A stretch of 64,000 bases of DNA. Origin: Phorcus lineatus (Eukaryota; Mollusca; Gastropoda; Trochida; Trochidae). How positions within the stretch are numbered: the stretch's first letter is position 1; each line of letters starts with the position of its first letter. Shown piece after piece: positions 54,236 through 64,000 of this stretch. The stretch lies in the NCBI GenBank assembly GCA_921293015.1, contig OV121092.1:32371764-32435763 (forward strand), read 5' to 3'. The notes under the pieces are model-generated. The model was given only the letters and a program-made list of their open reading frames with translations, ran no database searches and was not told the DNA's origin. The position numbers and the translations under genes were made by a program.

Positions 54236-54750
54236 TGTAGTAGGATTTGTAACTTGGCCAATGAAAAGCAAGAAGGATTAAGGCCTGTCCACTAAATGGT
54301 CAAGGGGACAGTCAAATAAATGAGGCCCCCTGAAGTTACAAGACCAACCCTTGACTAGATCATCATGATGAATTAGTGGCTTTAAGTGGACATTCGAAAA
54401 CAAGGATGATTCTGTACAATATGTCAGAACACTCAGAAAACAAGTGATTCATCTAATTTGATAGATTAATTTACTTTCTATAAAACATGGGGGATAGGAT
54501 TTGTTCGAGAGTTAGTTAGTTGGTCTTGACTTGTCTTGTCTTTGGAAAATCTTGGGAGTCAAACCCGAGACGACAGGATTGAAGAACCGGGAAATTACCT
54601 TGTGAACGAAATAAGGGAGTTGCTGTGTTCACTGTGTTGCTGTATTTGCTGTGTTGATGTACCCACCGATTAATAAATACCACTAGACGATCACATCATT
54701 TTGGACTCTTTATTTGGACTCTCCAATCACATTGACCTGGTTACATTACA
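54236..54750. mobile_element. Candidate solo LTR
   Basis: It begins TGTAGTAGG and ends TTACATTACA (TGTA...TACA ends). About 515 bp, no ORF, with 'ttaataaatacc' as a possible poly(A) signal 70 bases before the end. No clear target-site duplication. Tentative. Confidence 0.35.
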
Positions 54751-57034
54751 TCCCAAGGGAGGTAAGCTTAGAGCTTAGATTAGGTACCATTGGAGTCCTT
54801 AACAGGTATTGTACAAACAATATAACAAACGTTTAGTGACTTTCGCTCCTTAATATTTTTTTTCGTTACGTTCATAGAGCTAGCATCATGTAAAAAGTTT
54901 TAGTTTGCTTTCGATTTATTAAAAGTTTTGGGGTTTTTTGTAGATGAAGAAAAGACATATTCCTATAAGATATTTACCTACTTAGCATTAATACACATCA
55001 CATCTGACAGTTATTCATTCAACATTGTGGTAAACAATATAAATATCAAACTTCTCGATCATCTTCTAACATTTTCTTTTATAAATATATATGAATATGA
55101 TTTTAAAAATCATCACAACGGTAGTAAATATCTACTAAATTTATTTGTGTTGAATTATTATCCAATTGCAGTAATTAGAAATTTCGAATTTTCTAATAGA
55201 CCCCTTTCCTCTAAGAGGTAAAGTCCTGAATTTACCACATATCTAACCCTTATGTATAAGTGTAAATATGATTATTATTGATCTTAAATTCTTTGAAATA
55301 TTTTCTGAGGAAGTGAAAACAAATTCAAACCTTATGAAAATGATAACTTTAAATAGCAACTCTAACACAGTTGTTGTGTCGTTATTAGCAGTGTAGCTCT
55401 CAAACCACAAAGATAATCTGTTTACTGAATTGTGCCATTTCCAAGGCCTGCGGTGTATTAAAGGGGCATTAGTACGTATTAGTATTACTTTGTACCAAAT
55501 ATAACACCTTCAGATGGTCAAAATATCTAATCATTCAATTAGAGGGGTAATCAAATATCAAGCAAAAACCTCTGGCGGCAATTTTTATGTGAATACTTAT
55601 TCATTTGAGGTATGGAAATGGATTCGCTTAGCCGATTATGGTACGTTCGTTTAAACACTTTTACATTCGATGAAACATTACGTGCAATTTGTAATATTTA
55701 TTTTCATTTTCATGAGATCAATAGTTTTATCTAAAAATATTTTACAGTCCCTTTAAATGGTTCGATATTGATATCGAAAGTAGTTTCGAAGTACTTTCGT
55801 TTTGTTTTATCAAACAGAGGAGTGTATTGTTGATGCTTACATCAACCACTGAGGTTGAAACAGGTAATCATTGCTTTTCTTCTGTCATTTAAAAAATTTA
55901 GATAGATTTAGATATACATAATTAGAATAAATATATTTTACATATAATTTTATTATAGGTGAGGTTCTGTTTAATAACCGAAACCAATAACACCCATTTC
56001 GACTATGACGTCACAGTCCTTTATCTGTAGTGGACAGGAGGGTTTAATTTTCATCTCGTTTTACCACAAAGTACTTTTTACTCACTTTATACTCTCTATA
56101 TCTTGTTAATCGTATTCTATTTCTATAACAAATAAGTCATATTTGTATAAATACAATATCTATATCATATATTGTTCACAGGCTATCACATGAACGATAA
56201 GCGACGTTATCAAACATTATCAGTCAACATATACATACATAGGTATGAGTGGGGACTTCGATAAACAATTCTCTTACTGCATTTATTGGTCATGGGGTCA
56301 AGGATGCAGTTGAAGGCACAACATATGTACATAAATTTGCATTAAAGGGGGTTAATTCATTTTCAAGTTAAACAGACATTTGTCTCTGTGGAACAATGAA
56401 CTATTAGTGTTTATTTTTTAATATTCAATATTTTTTATATATAATAATTTTTGCAGTGTTAAGTACTCAGATACTCATGCTGATAGATAAAGATGGATTT
56501 ACATATATATAATGTACCGCACAATAAATTCATCCTCATTATTTCTCATATTTATTTTTTTACATAAGATGTAGTTTTTGTCACATTGAAATTAATGTCT
56601 AGTTTGTACTTTACAAAGAGTATTAAATAAAGCTTATTTTTATTTGCAATACCTCTTAATTGTTTTTTTTACATGATAGACATATTTCAGTATGATCCTG
56701 AGATGACAAAGCAGAGTATATAAATAAAAACGAAAAACTTCGATTAAGAGTAAGACAATCTAAAAAATCCAATAACGATGTCTTTAATATGACTAGAGAA
56801 CTTTGAAATCAGGAGAAAGCATTAGTTCTTACTGAACTATGATTTTTTTTATATCCTTGAAATAGGTTGTAAATCTTTTTCCCCCCTTTATCAAAGTGCT
56901 CTGTTTAAAATCAGTTTTTGTTTTGTTTTTGTTCCCCCCTCCCCAACCTCTTTCATTCCTTTTTAAACATCATGTATATAATAAATTTGTTATTATTTAG
57001 TATCCTATGAATGCTTCATTTGAATATCAGAGTG
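54751..57034. other. No gene seen; one weak TTAA-bounded element
   Basis: A 97-codon frame at 54928-55221 is AT-driven and unconvincing. 55458-55756 starts TTAAAGGGGCATTAG and ends ACAGTCCCTTTAA, possibly a TTAA-type MITE with only ~9-bp inverted ends. Confidence 0.3.
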
Positions 57035-57482
57035 TTAAAGAGCCACTCCGTGATTTTCGTTACATATTATTTACCTTCGATACGAACCTAAATGTCATAG
57101 GTGGTGACATAAAACCAAAACATCTTAACTTTTCATGTCCAAAAGACATAAATATGACAAATACTCGTTTTTCATGAAAATCTAAAAACAGCCTTATAAA
57201 TGCACAGAGGTGTAGATATCACGTCCAATGTGCATGGATACTCGTTATATAACCTAACAAACACTATCAACTCCTAATTGCCCTCCTGGCTGTTTTAGAT
57301 AAGTCACCAAAATTACGTTTGACTATTTGACGCGCGCCACTGTCCGGTTTTCGATCAGAATTGCGACGTTCTTCCTTCATATTGTCACTGTAAAAAACAA
57401 TAAGCTTTAAAATGTTTCTTTTTGACACCACTGATTAAGTTTGGCTTATTTGACTCCAACAACTAACAGAGTGGCTCTTTAA
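57035..57482. mobile_element. TTAA-bounded MITE, 'AGAGCCACTCC' family, copy 3
   Basis: It begins TTAAAGAGCCACTCCGTGA and ends AGAGTGGCTCTTTAA, and is collinear with the 20305 copy. It lies about 480 bp upstream of the RING gene's first coding exon. Confidence 0.85.
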
Positions 57483-57961
57483 GACTAGGTTTTGCCATTT
57501 CTTATCAAAATGATCAGTTCTGTCATTTTTAATGCTATAAATCTGTCATTATTGTTGACATCCCTAAGTAGTGTATGAAATCCTGTAAAAGATAGATCAT
57601 GCTGTTTTAGGCTTGATTTATAAATAAACCCTTTGGCAATGAATAACTTTTGATTTATTACTTGGTTTTGTGAATAAAAATTTAAACACTGTACTGAATT
57701 TTGAAAATGTCAACTTGTTTTCGAGGTTATCGTAAATAAATGAATAATATAAAATAATAAATTTATTCTATAAGTTAACAAAAGAAAAAAGTCAACCCCA
57801 TTTAACCAGTCTAACATACTTTACTTATTGATTATTTTGAACTTCCTGTATAATCATTCAACCACGTATTACTTCAAAACGTACATGTACGTTTTTTTTA
57901 CAGTTATTAACCAAACAACGTTACAACTTGGACATATTGTTTTATCGTTTAAATTTACAGA

Positions 57962-59814
57962 ATGTCGACTTGCTCAATATGTCTACAACGTCCCAACCAA
58001 CCAACCATGGTATTGCCCTGTAAGCATAAGTTTTGTCACTTGTGTATTACTCAATGGAAAAGAACATGCAATACCTGCCCTTGCTGTAGGGGTACTATGA
58101 CAGAGTTCAAGTTAGTTCGGAGAGGTAAGTTTTTATTCTTCATTAACTTAACATATCTTATCAAATGAACATTTGTATATCATTAGCATCATTAGAATAA
58201 TGTAGATAATTCATCATCTTCTGCTAGTCTACATGTGGTCAAGTCGAATAGAGAACAAGTTCTATGGATTTACAACTTCTAAATCGTTGGAATGCGACGT
58301 TTCGGTGTAGATACTTACACCCTTATCACGCATGTGATATGGACATGATTTGAGAAGGAATATGTACATACTGGAAATAGGTTTATACAATTGAATAGGT
58401 TGAAGTACAACGAGATAAGTATATTGATACAGTTGAGAAGGCCGATACGGTTGATGTGGTTAAGCCTTTTAAGTTAAAAACTGTTTGCTCGAAAGCAATG
58501 CATACAAAACCATGTGGGTGAATTTGACAAGGTGAGGAGGTTTTACAGATAACCTTCACCTTGAATGGAATATGTAGCACAAGCAGCTGATTAACTCTCA
58601 AATTAAGGATTAAACTTTGCAGCGTTGAACACCAGTACTTAAGGGCGACTTAAGTGCAAGTTCATCATTAGTTTTGTTTGCGTCAATAATTTCAACATTT
58701 AAAACAAAATGTTTGTCCCTTTAATTATTCAATTTATGTCACCCTTAAATGAGATAAAGACATGTAAGTAGGGGGACCTATCGACTCCCCATTGAACTTA
58801 GAATGTATTTATGTTGAGTTAATCCATTGCTTACTGGCATTACTCGATCCGTATCTTTATTTTGGAAGTTGCATAACTTTTACATTTATATTTCTATTTT
58901 CGTATAACTATTTTGATACATTCTGAAAACATTCACTCTCTCAGTATAGATACTGTTGACCAAGCTGAAAAAAAGATCAACTTGTCGTAAAACAAAATAA
59001 TATAGTAAGACTTGATCTCCTCTCAATTATGGCTTTTATATTATATTTTCCATTTTGAAAACGTACCTGAATTTTATTCTCACTTTTAGATCTTCAAAAT
59101 GCGCCTACTTATAGCCGACAGGATCTGCTCGCTGTGTTGCTCGTGATGTTCAGCGTAACCTGTGTTTTACAACTGGCTGTAAGATTATTTTCGAAAAATC
59201 AACATGACAAACAAGACATGGGCTTGGCTACATCAGCATCATCATCAGCATCATCATCATCGAGTGTACTGGATTACCTTCTGTACCCATTCACTTTTCT
59301 TCTTCAAGTTTTCTCTATAATTAAAGACTTTCTCCTAACAATATTGTACTACATATATTTACCTATCTATAATACAGGTTGGGTCATTTGGTTTATTGTA
59401 TATTCCTTTTTTATAATTTTGTACGCACTTGTGACATATATATTCGGCTTGATCACTTTTCTGTTTTATTGGTTATGGTATGCAGTTTGTAGCTTTTGCA
59501 ATTTGGTTGCAGCCTTTTCTATCACGCGGCTCACCAAGCCCTCTTTTGATTTAATATTAATCGTATGGTACGTTTTGTGGGATGGTGTAATAAATGTAGT
59601 CTATGTATCGATATCACTGATAAAAAACATCATCGTCATTCTTTTCCTCCTACTTTGTTTCATTATCTACAAACTTGTGGCCAATCTGATATCAGTACTG
59701 GGTGTCACGGTGGTATCTGTAACTGATGTTGGACTTGCTATATTTCCTTTGTTCGTATGTTTTCTTTTGCTGATCGTGATTGATGGAGTATGTGTGCAGT
59801 TGTTAACAAGATGA
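57962..59814 (+). CDS. RING-finger multi-pass membrane protein (probable E3 ubiquitin ligase), two coding exons
   Basis: Exon 57961-58124 (acceptor TTTACAG, donor G|GTAAGT) joins exon 59090-59814 (acceptor TTTTAG) in phase 1, giving 295 residues. The ATG is the second base of its exon, so a 5' UTR exon lies upstream. Residues 4-42 form a C3HC4 RING: C4, C7, C20, H22, C25, C28, C39, C42, with PCKHKFC and CPCCR signatures. Exon 2 adds a first hydrophobic segment (LLAVLLVMFSVTCVLQLAV), a Ser run, and about five more hydrophobic segments with many aromatics. The predicted role is ubiquitin transfer at an internal membrane with the RING in the cytosol; the substrate is unknown. The RING at the extreme N-terminus recalls RNF170-like ligases, but I cannot name the orthologue. 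The stop codon lies in the first unit of the following minisatellite. Confidence 0.8.
58262..58335 (-). mobile_element. Degraded Penelope-like 3' end in the RING gene intron
   Basis: On the minus strand: TGATAAG, stem GGTGTA/TACACC with a 6-base loop, GAAA (58303-58300), CGTCGCATTCC. Same layout as the motifs at 11205 (minus) and 25650 (plus). The CTGATGA core reads TGATAAG. Confidence 0.45.
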
Positions 59815-60392
59815 AGTATGTGTGCAAATGTAGAAAGCTGAAGTGTGTGTGCGATTGTCAAAAAGATGAAGTATGTGTGCATTTATCGAAAAGCTAACAT
59901 GTGTGCGATGGTAGAAAAGCTAAACTATGTGTGGGGTCGTCAAAAAGCTGAAGTATGTGTGTATTTGTCGAAAAGCTGAAGTATGTGTGGGATTGTTGAA
60001 AAGCTGAAGAATGTGTGTGATGTCGAAAAGCTTCAGTATGTGTGCGTTTGTTGAAAAGCTGAAGTATGTGTTGGGTTGTTGAAAAGCTGAAGCATATTTG
60101 CGGTTTTCTAAAAGCTGAAGTATGTCTGCGATTTGTTGAAAAGCTGAAGCATGTGTGTATTTGTCGAAAAGCTGAGGTAAGTGTGCGGTTGTTGAAAAGC
60201 AGAAGTATTTATGCAGTTGTTGAAAAGCTGAAGCATGTGTGTGATGTCGAAAAGCTGAAGTATGTGTGCGTTTGTTGAAAAGATGAAGTATGTGTGGGAT
60301 TGTTGAAAAGCTTTAGAATGTGCCCATTGGTCGAAATCCTGAAGTAAGGGTGCCTTGTTGAAAAGCTGAAGTATGTGTAAGGACGTCAAAAA
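59783..60392. repeat. ~28-bp minisatellite overlapping the RING gene stop codon
   Basis: About twenty imperfect units of the type 'gtatgtgtgcg-ttgt' + 'cgaaaagctgaa'. The first unit is the coding end itself (gtatgtgtgcagttgttaac, aagaTGAa), so the TGA stop and the last six or so codons belong to the array. It is transcribed as 3' UTR if the gene extends that far. Confidence 0.85.
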
Positions 60393-61498
60393 AACTGATG
60401 TGTAGAAGTCGAGTAGATTTTTCTATTATGTCATTCCAAGTTTCTGCTACCGACAACCTTAAAACAAAAAACCTCTTTGACAATAGTGTATCTTTGCAAA
60501 GAAATGAATGTAATGAAAAAAAACGCAATGCTTTTCAACAATGCAAAAAAGATATGATGCAATGACTTACATTTAATGAAATCAAAGTTCCGAAGAGTTC
60601 AGCCCCTGATATCTCTTAGCTAGGATTTTTAGTCGTCTAGCAACTTCATAAACTACATTGATCATAAACTCATCTGTTCCTGTTTTGATTGATTTAAATG
60701 AATTTAATCGAGAACCCAAATTTTGCATAATACAGCTGCAGACCAAAGGTTTGTTCACATACCTGCAAATCGTAGTGCAAATTTCATATATTTTGGCATG
60801 TCTTTGAAGCATCATAGCATTGCGAAAAAGAAATGGATTATTTGAATGCCATACCCAACAGTTAACCGTGATAATTTTTGGCAGTTCACTGAAGTGACCA
60901 GGGGTCAAAACTTCATAAACAGTATTTTTTATTTTCTCTGCTTCTTAATAGGTAATTAACACCTTTAAACACAAGTCATACTTGTTCGTTTGCATTAAGT
61001 CAATAGGATTTTACTGATTTTGTTCACCGAGAGTCAAAATGGAACATTTTAATCGAAATTTTGGGAAATCGGAATTTCGAAAATGTGACCCCCTTCTGTC
61101 CACTTAATCATGCCAAAATTCGAATTTATTCTCGAGAGACGAGACAATTCCACATTAAATTTATAAATGTCTACTTTGCACATTGACAATGGGAGATCCT
61201 GTGTCAGTTCTGCTGAAGTTGGTTTATTGACATTTAAACCAAACCCAATTTACATGATATTTGCACTAAGATACAGTAATAAATGAAAAAACTTTTCATA
61301 TGCAGCTTTAGTCATCGAATCGATTTACCCTTCTTGATAAAATTATTTGAAATTTGGAACTACTCACCATTCTTCACAAAATGTTTTATAGTAAAAGCTT
61401 TTCAAACAATATTTAAAGGGATATTCAACACACAATAAATCAGAGAAACATATCTTAATGTAGTTTGCCAGAAACAATTCCTTGAAAGAAGATTAAAT
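60393..61498. other. No recognised gene; one 108-codon minus-strand frame
   Basis: The frame at 60908-60582 (minus) has a plausible amino-acid mix (Cys, Trp, charged helix RRLKILAKRYQGL) but no recognised domain. It could be an exon or element remnant. Confidence 0.25.
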
Positions 61499-62079
61499 TT
61501 AAAGTCATAGTCTCATTTTTGCAAGGCAAATTGTAATGCATGCTGGACAAATAGTTCACAACTCACAGAAATCTTTCCCCTGACGTTTGCAACAATTTTC
61601 AGAACTCTACAGGCATTCTAGCCCTCAATATTGAAGTTCAAACTACCCTACCCAACCCTAATTTTATCTCTTTGCGAGCGTTAGTCCTTACCACGTCATT
61701 TCGCTAAGGTCGTGACGAAGAACACATAAAATTTCCCAGCTGAATATCCAATGTAAATAGCTAAAAGCTTACGCTTTTTAAAATACAGAAATAACAAAAA
61801 GGTGGTAAACTCAATGAAGAATGCGTCTGTCATAAGTATCGGCGCTGCAAATAATAGATTTCCGGTGTTTCGCACTCACGATTGGATTGCACTTGATTCG
61901 GTACATCATCGGTCTGAAACGGCATACGCCAAAAAGCTGCTTCATCCAAAACTGTAAAACGGGCATAAAAATGAAAATGCAAACGCGACAGGAAATATCT
62001 GTGTTAATGATCAGATTTTGTTCGTGAAGAATAATTAGTTCAGTTTAGTTGCCTTACAAAAATGAGACTATGACTTTAA
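61499..62079. mobile_element. TTAA-bounded MITE with ~30-bp terminal inverted repeats
   Basis: It begins TTAAAGTCATAGTCTCATTT and ends with its reverse complement, with one or two differences over about 30 bp. 581 bp, no ORF. The interior is shared with 28424-28657. It is a third TTAA family in this window, unrelated inside to the 'AGAGCCACTCC' and 'CCATTCGAGCGG' families. Confidence 0.8.
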
Positions 62080-63056
62080 GAGTTTCTTATTTCTTCATTC
62101 ATTAATTAATTAATCAAACTTTCGGCATTTTTTTCATTAATATTTTTAGACGTTTTCCGGCTGTACTACCAGTATTATCCTACAGTATATGAAACTATAT
62201 TTTTCCAATCCTTACTTATAAAAATGTCGGTTGAATTGACTTTTGTGAAATGAAGTGGAGATTTCATTCTTTCAAATTGTAAAATTCAATATTGATGGAA
62301 AAGAGGGGCCTTCCAGCATATATGGCAACTTTGTGATGAAAGATTTATGTAATTAATGGGCCATTTGCTTGGAGTGCATAAATATTTCCCTATGGTTAGT
62401 GACGTTTAACTCTTCATCTGATCAAATATAATTAAAAAATCTAGTCACTTTGTAGTTAGCAAAAAAATACAGAATTCACCCATCGAGGGAATATATTAAT
62501 GCCAATGACTCCACCCGTAAGAGGAAATGTTTTGTCCGACCGATTGTAGAAGAACTTTTCATCTAATTCTTTTCAAATTCGGAATAAAATCATTTGTAAG
62601 AAGGTTATAAGAGTATTAGTGTATTGTATTCATATTTCAGATCATTGTGAAATTTATATTCAAGACTGAAATATAATTCATTTTAATAACAGAAATGATG
62701 CAAATAAGATTTGATTTTACTACTGATAATTGTCAGGGTTAAGATCAACTATAGATCATCTATCTTTTTTACTTTTACTTTAGTTTTTATTTTAATATAA
62801 CTTTATTTGAATTAATATGGAAAAGTTTGATATTGTATAAAGAAATAGTTCAAAGGTGTTGCTTTGCAAACTTAGATTAGTCAAAATAATCGTGCTTTCG
62901 ACATTGATGTTTGTCATGGGATAAGCTGTTATATGTATTTATATGATTAAAAATGTAAATATTTTGCTTGTTTATACCAGAATGAGTCCTACAATCACAA
63001 CTGTCTTTCTTGTAAAGTAATTATCTTAGAAACTATACTTCACCTTTTAACCGGAA
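62080..63056. other. No gene seen
   Basis: AT-rich with short frames only. No GPCR-like coding sequence precedes the duplicated GPCR 3' flank. Confidence 0.35.
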
Positions 63057-63760
63057 GTCATAAAGGAGTTCAATCTGCCTGTCATGTAAGTTATGATGAT
63101 CCTGAGGCAAAATCGTTTTTTAAAACGCATAAAAAAGGGAATAAACCATTGAATATGTATCGCAACACAATGTAGTTTTTCAATCTTTCTATGAAAATAC
63201 GTGCTTATTTATCATTTGAATCATATTTTAATCACCTATGATGTTGCTTATTCAGAGATCTCATTAATCGTGAATTGGTTGACACGTTCGTCTGTTTTTT
63301 TTATCTTGAACAAAGTCATAATGTGAGTTCACTTTATGTCATACGTAGAGGCAAATATAATTCACTTACTTCAGTTAACATAACCAGAGCGCAAAATGAG
63401 TGAAAAGTTTATTCCTGATCATGAATAAAACACATTCAACAAAATAAGGAATTAGTGTGAATCTACACTTGAGCAAACCTTATAAGACACACAGACTATT
63501 GAACGCAACTTATATGCATCAACAGAGCTCCAATAATATCCTGTTATGCATCAAGCTAAATATAACGTATTGTAAAGCTATTTACAATATATAACCAGCC
63601 AATGCTATTAATGATATTTGACGATACAGATATTTGACGGAAGAAACTTATCACAATATCCAATTCAGATACGATTCTATACGATACGGCCAAGATACAT
63701 TATTGTTAGGGATTTTTAATTTTTGAGGCCAAATAAACAATTTTAAGGTCAACGTTACGT
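63057..63760. repeat. Diverged duplicate of the GPCR 3' flank
   Basis: Collinear with 36764-37995 from the base of the GPCR stop codon onward ('taaaggagttcaat' against 'taaaggaattcaat'), with the central ~550 bases of the GPCR copy absent. The receptor coding sequence itself is not present. Confidence 0.75.
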
Positions 63761-63781
63761 ATCAAGATACATGTAGCGCAT

Positions 63782-64000
63782 TATATATGGTCTTCTGATT
63801 GACACAATCACTCTCTCGTGAGTTTACCCCTTGAGCAATATGTTAATGTGACATAATCTCTTTTGTTTTGAATAGCTATTCCAACAAGGAAGTACCATGA
63901 TGATTAGCATAATTTACAATATATCATTGTACATTGTACGTATATTTTGTTATAAAAACGCTTGTAACGCGATGTTAACGATCATATCGTTTCATCCCTG
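63782..64000 (+). mobile_element. PLE 3' fragment with inverted 5' segment, cut by the window end
   Basis: 63881-64000 matches 53033-53158 in direct orientation ('ccaacaaggaag.accatgat', 'gattagcataatttacaata', 'acgcttgtaa.gcgatgttaa'). 63788-63876 matches the immediately preceding PLE segment (53035-52945) but reverse-complemented. The element starts in 'ttatatat'. The sequence stops inside the ribozyme (catcccTG). Confidence 0.85.

Noticed and set aside
54928-55221. 97-codon plus-strand ORF
   Set aside because: AT-rich composition of Ile/Asn/Tyr/Phe, no motif, no splice signals.
57828-58100. 90-codon plus-strand ORF over the RING exon
   Set aside because: Alternative frame of the RING-finger exon; the RING cysteines and splice phase support the other frame.

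Overview
The window is AT-rich, intron-containing animal nuclear DNA. It contains spliced genes with GT-AG introns, non-LTR and Penelope-like retroelements, many small inverted-repeat elements, and satellite-like tandem arrays. The repeats (including a ~160-bp family containing 'accaaatttggtgaagat' and the 'GTTTAACGCCGC' family) and the gene content fit a marine lophotrochozoan, most likely a bivalve or other mollusc. That assignment is inference. There is no bacterial, viral-genome or CRISPR signal. Host genes occupy a small part of the window; most of it is transposable elements and their remains.

Left part (1-12.4 kb, minus strand): the first six coding exons of a secreted histidine acid phosphatase, rebuilt here from splice sites and homology (exons 12378-12256, 11036-10938, 10678-10592, 8661-8509, 1321-1226, 840-754, all phase 0). 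The rest of the gene lies beyond base 1. Intron 4 carries a plus-strand L1/Tx1-like LINE (about 4.17-8.08 kb) with three frameshifts and a clean poly(A) tail. Intron 1 carries a 431-bp MITE and a Penelope-like 3' end. The exon 4 splice acceptor lies in a 46-bp tandem duplication.

12.4-35.7 kb: no convincing protein-coding gene. This stretch holds foldback and TTAA-bounded MITEs, a mariner transposase fragment, a tRNA-derived SINE, local duplications and a candidate promoter/first exon near 25.3 kb.

35.7-36.8 kb: a rhodopsin-like GPCR with one coding exon and a 5' UTR splice acceptor. Its 3' flank is duplicated, diverged, at 63.06-63.76 kb.

38-49 kb: candidate solo LTR, the 3' end of a second Tx1-like LINE, an 850-bp higher-order tandem array, and the 3' end of a LINE of another clade.

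49.4-54 kb: a Penelope-like element (PLE) inserted in an (AT)n tract of a 106-bp tandem repeat. It has an intact Gln/Arg-rich ORF1, a reverse transcriptase/GIY-YIG ORF in the -1 frame entered at a TTTTTTA heptamer, and a hammerhead-ribozyme fold near the 3' end. A second PLE-like fragment follows between two further AT tracts. The last ~215 bases of the window are another, 5'-inverted copy of the same PLE.

57.9-60.4 kb: a two-coding-exon RING-finger, multi-pass membrane protein (probable E3 ubiquitin ligase). Its stop codon lies in the first unit of a 28-bp minisatellite.

The host genes show no functional linkage. The most interesting material is the PLE group: frameshift-linked ORF1/RT, ribozyme, AT-tract insertion, twin-priming-like inversion, and several dispersed stem-loop/GAAA 3' ends.
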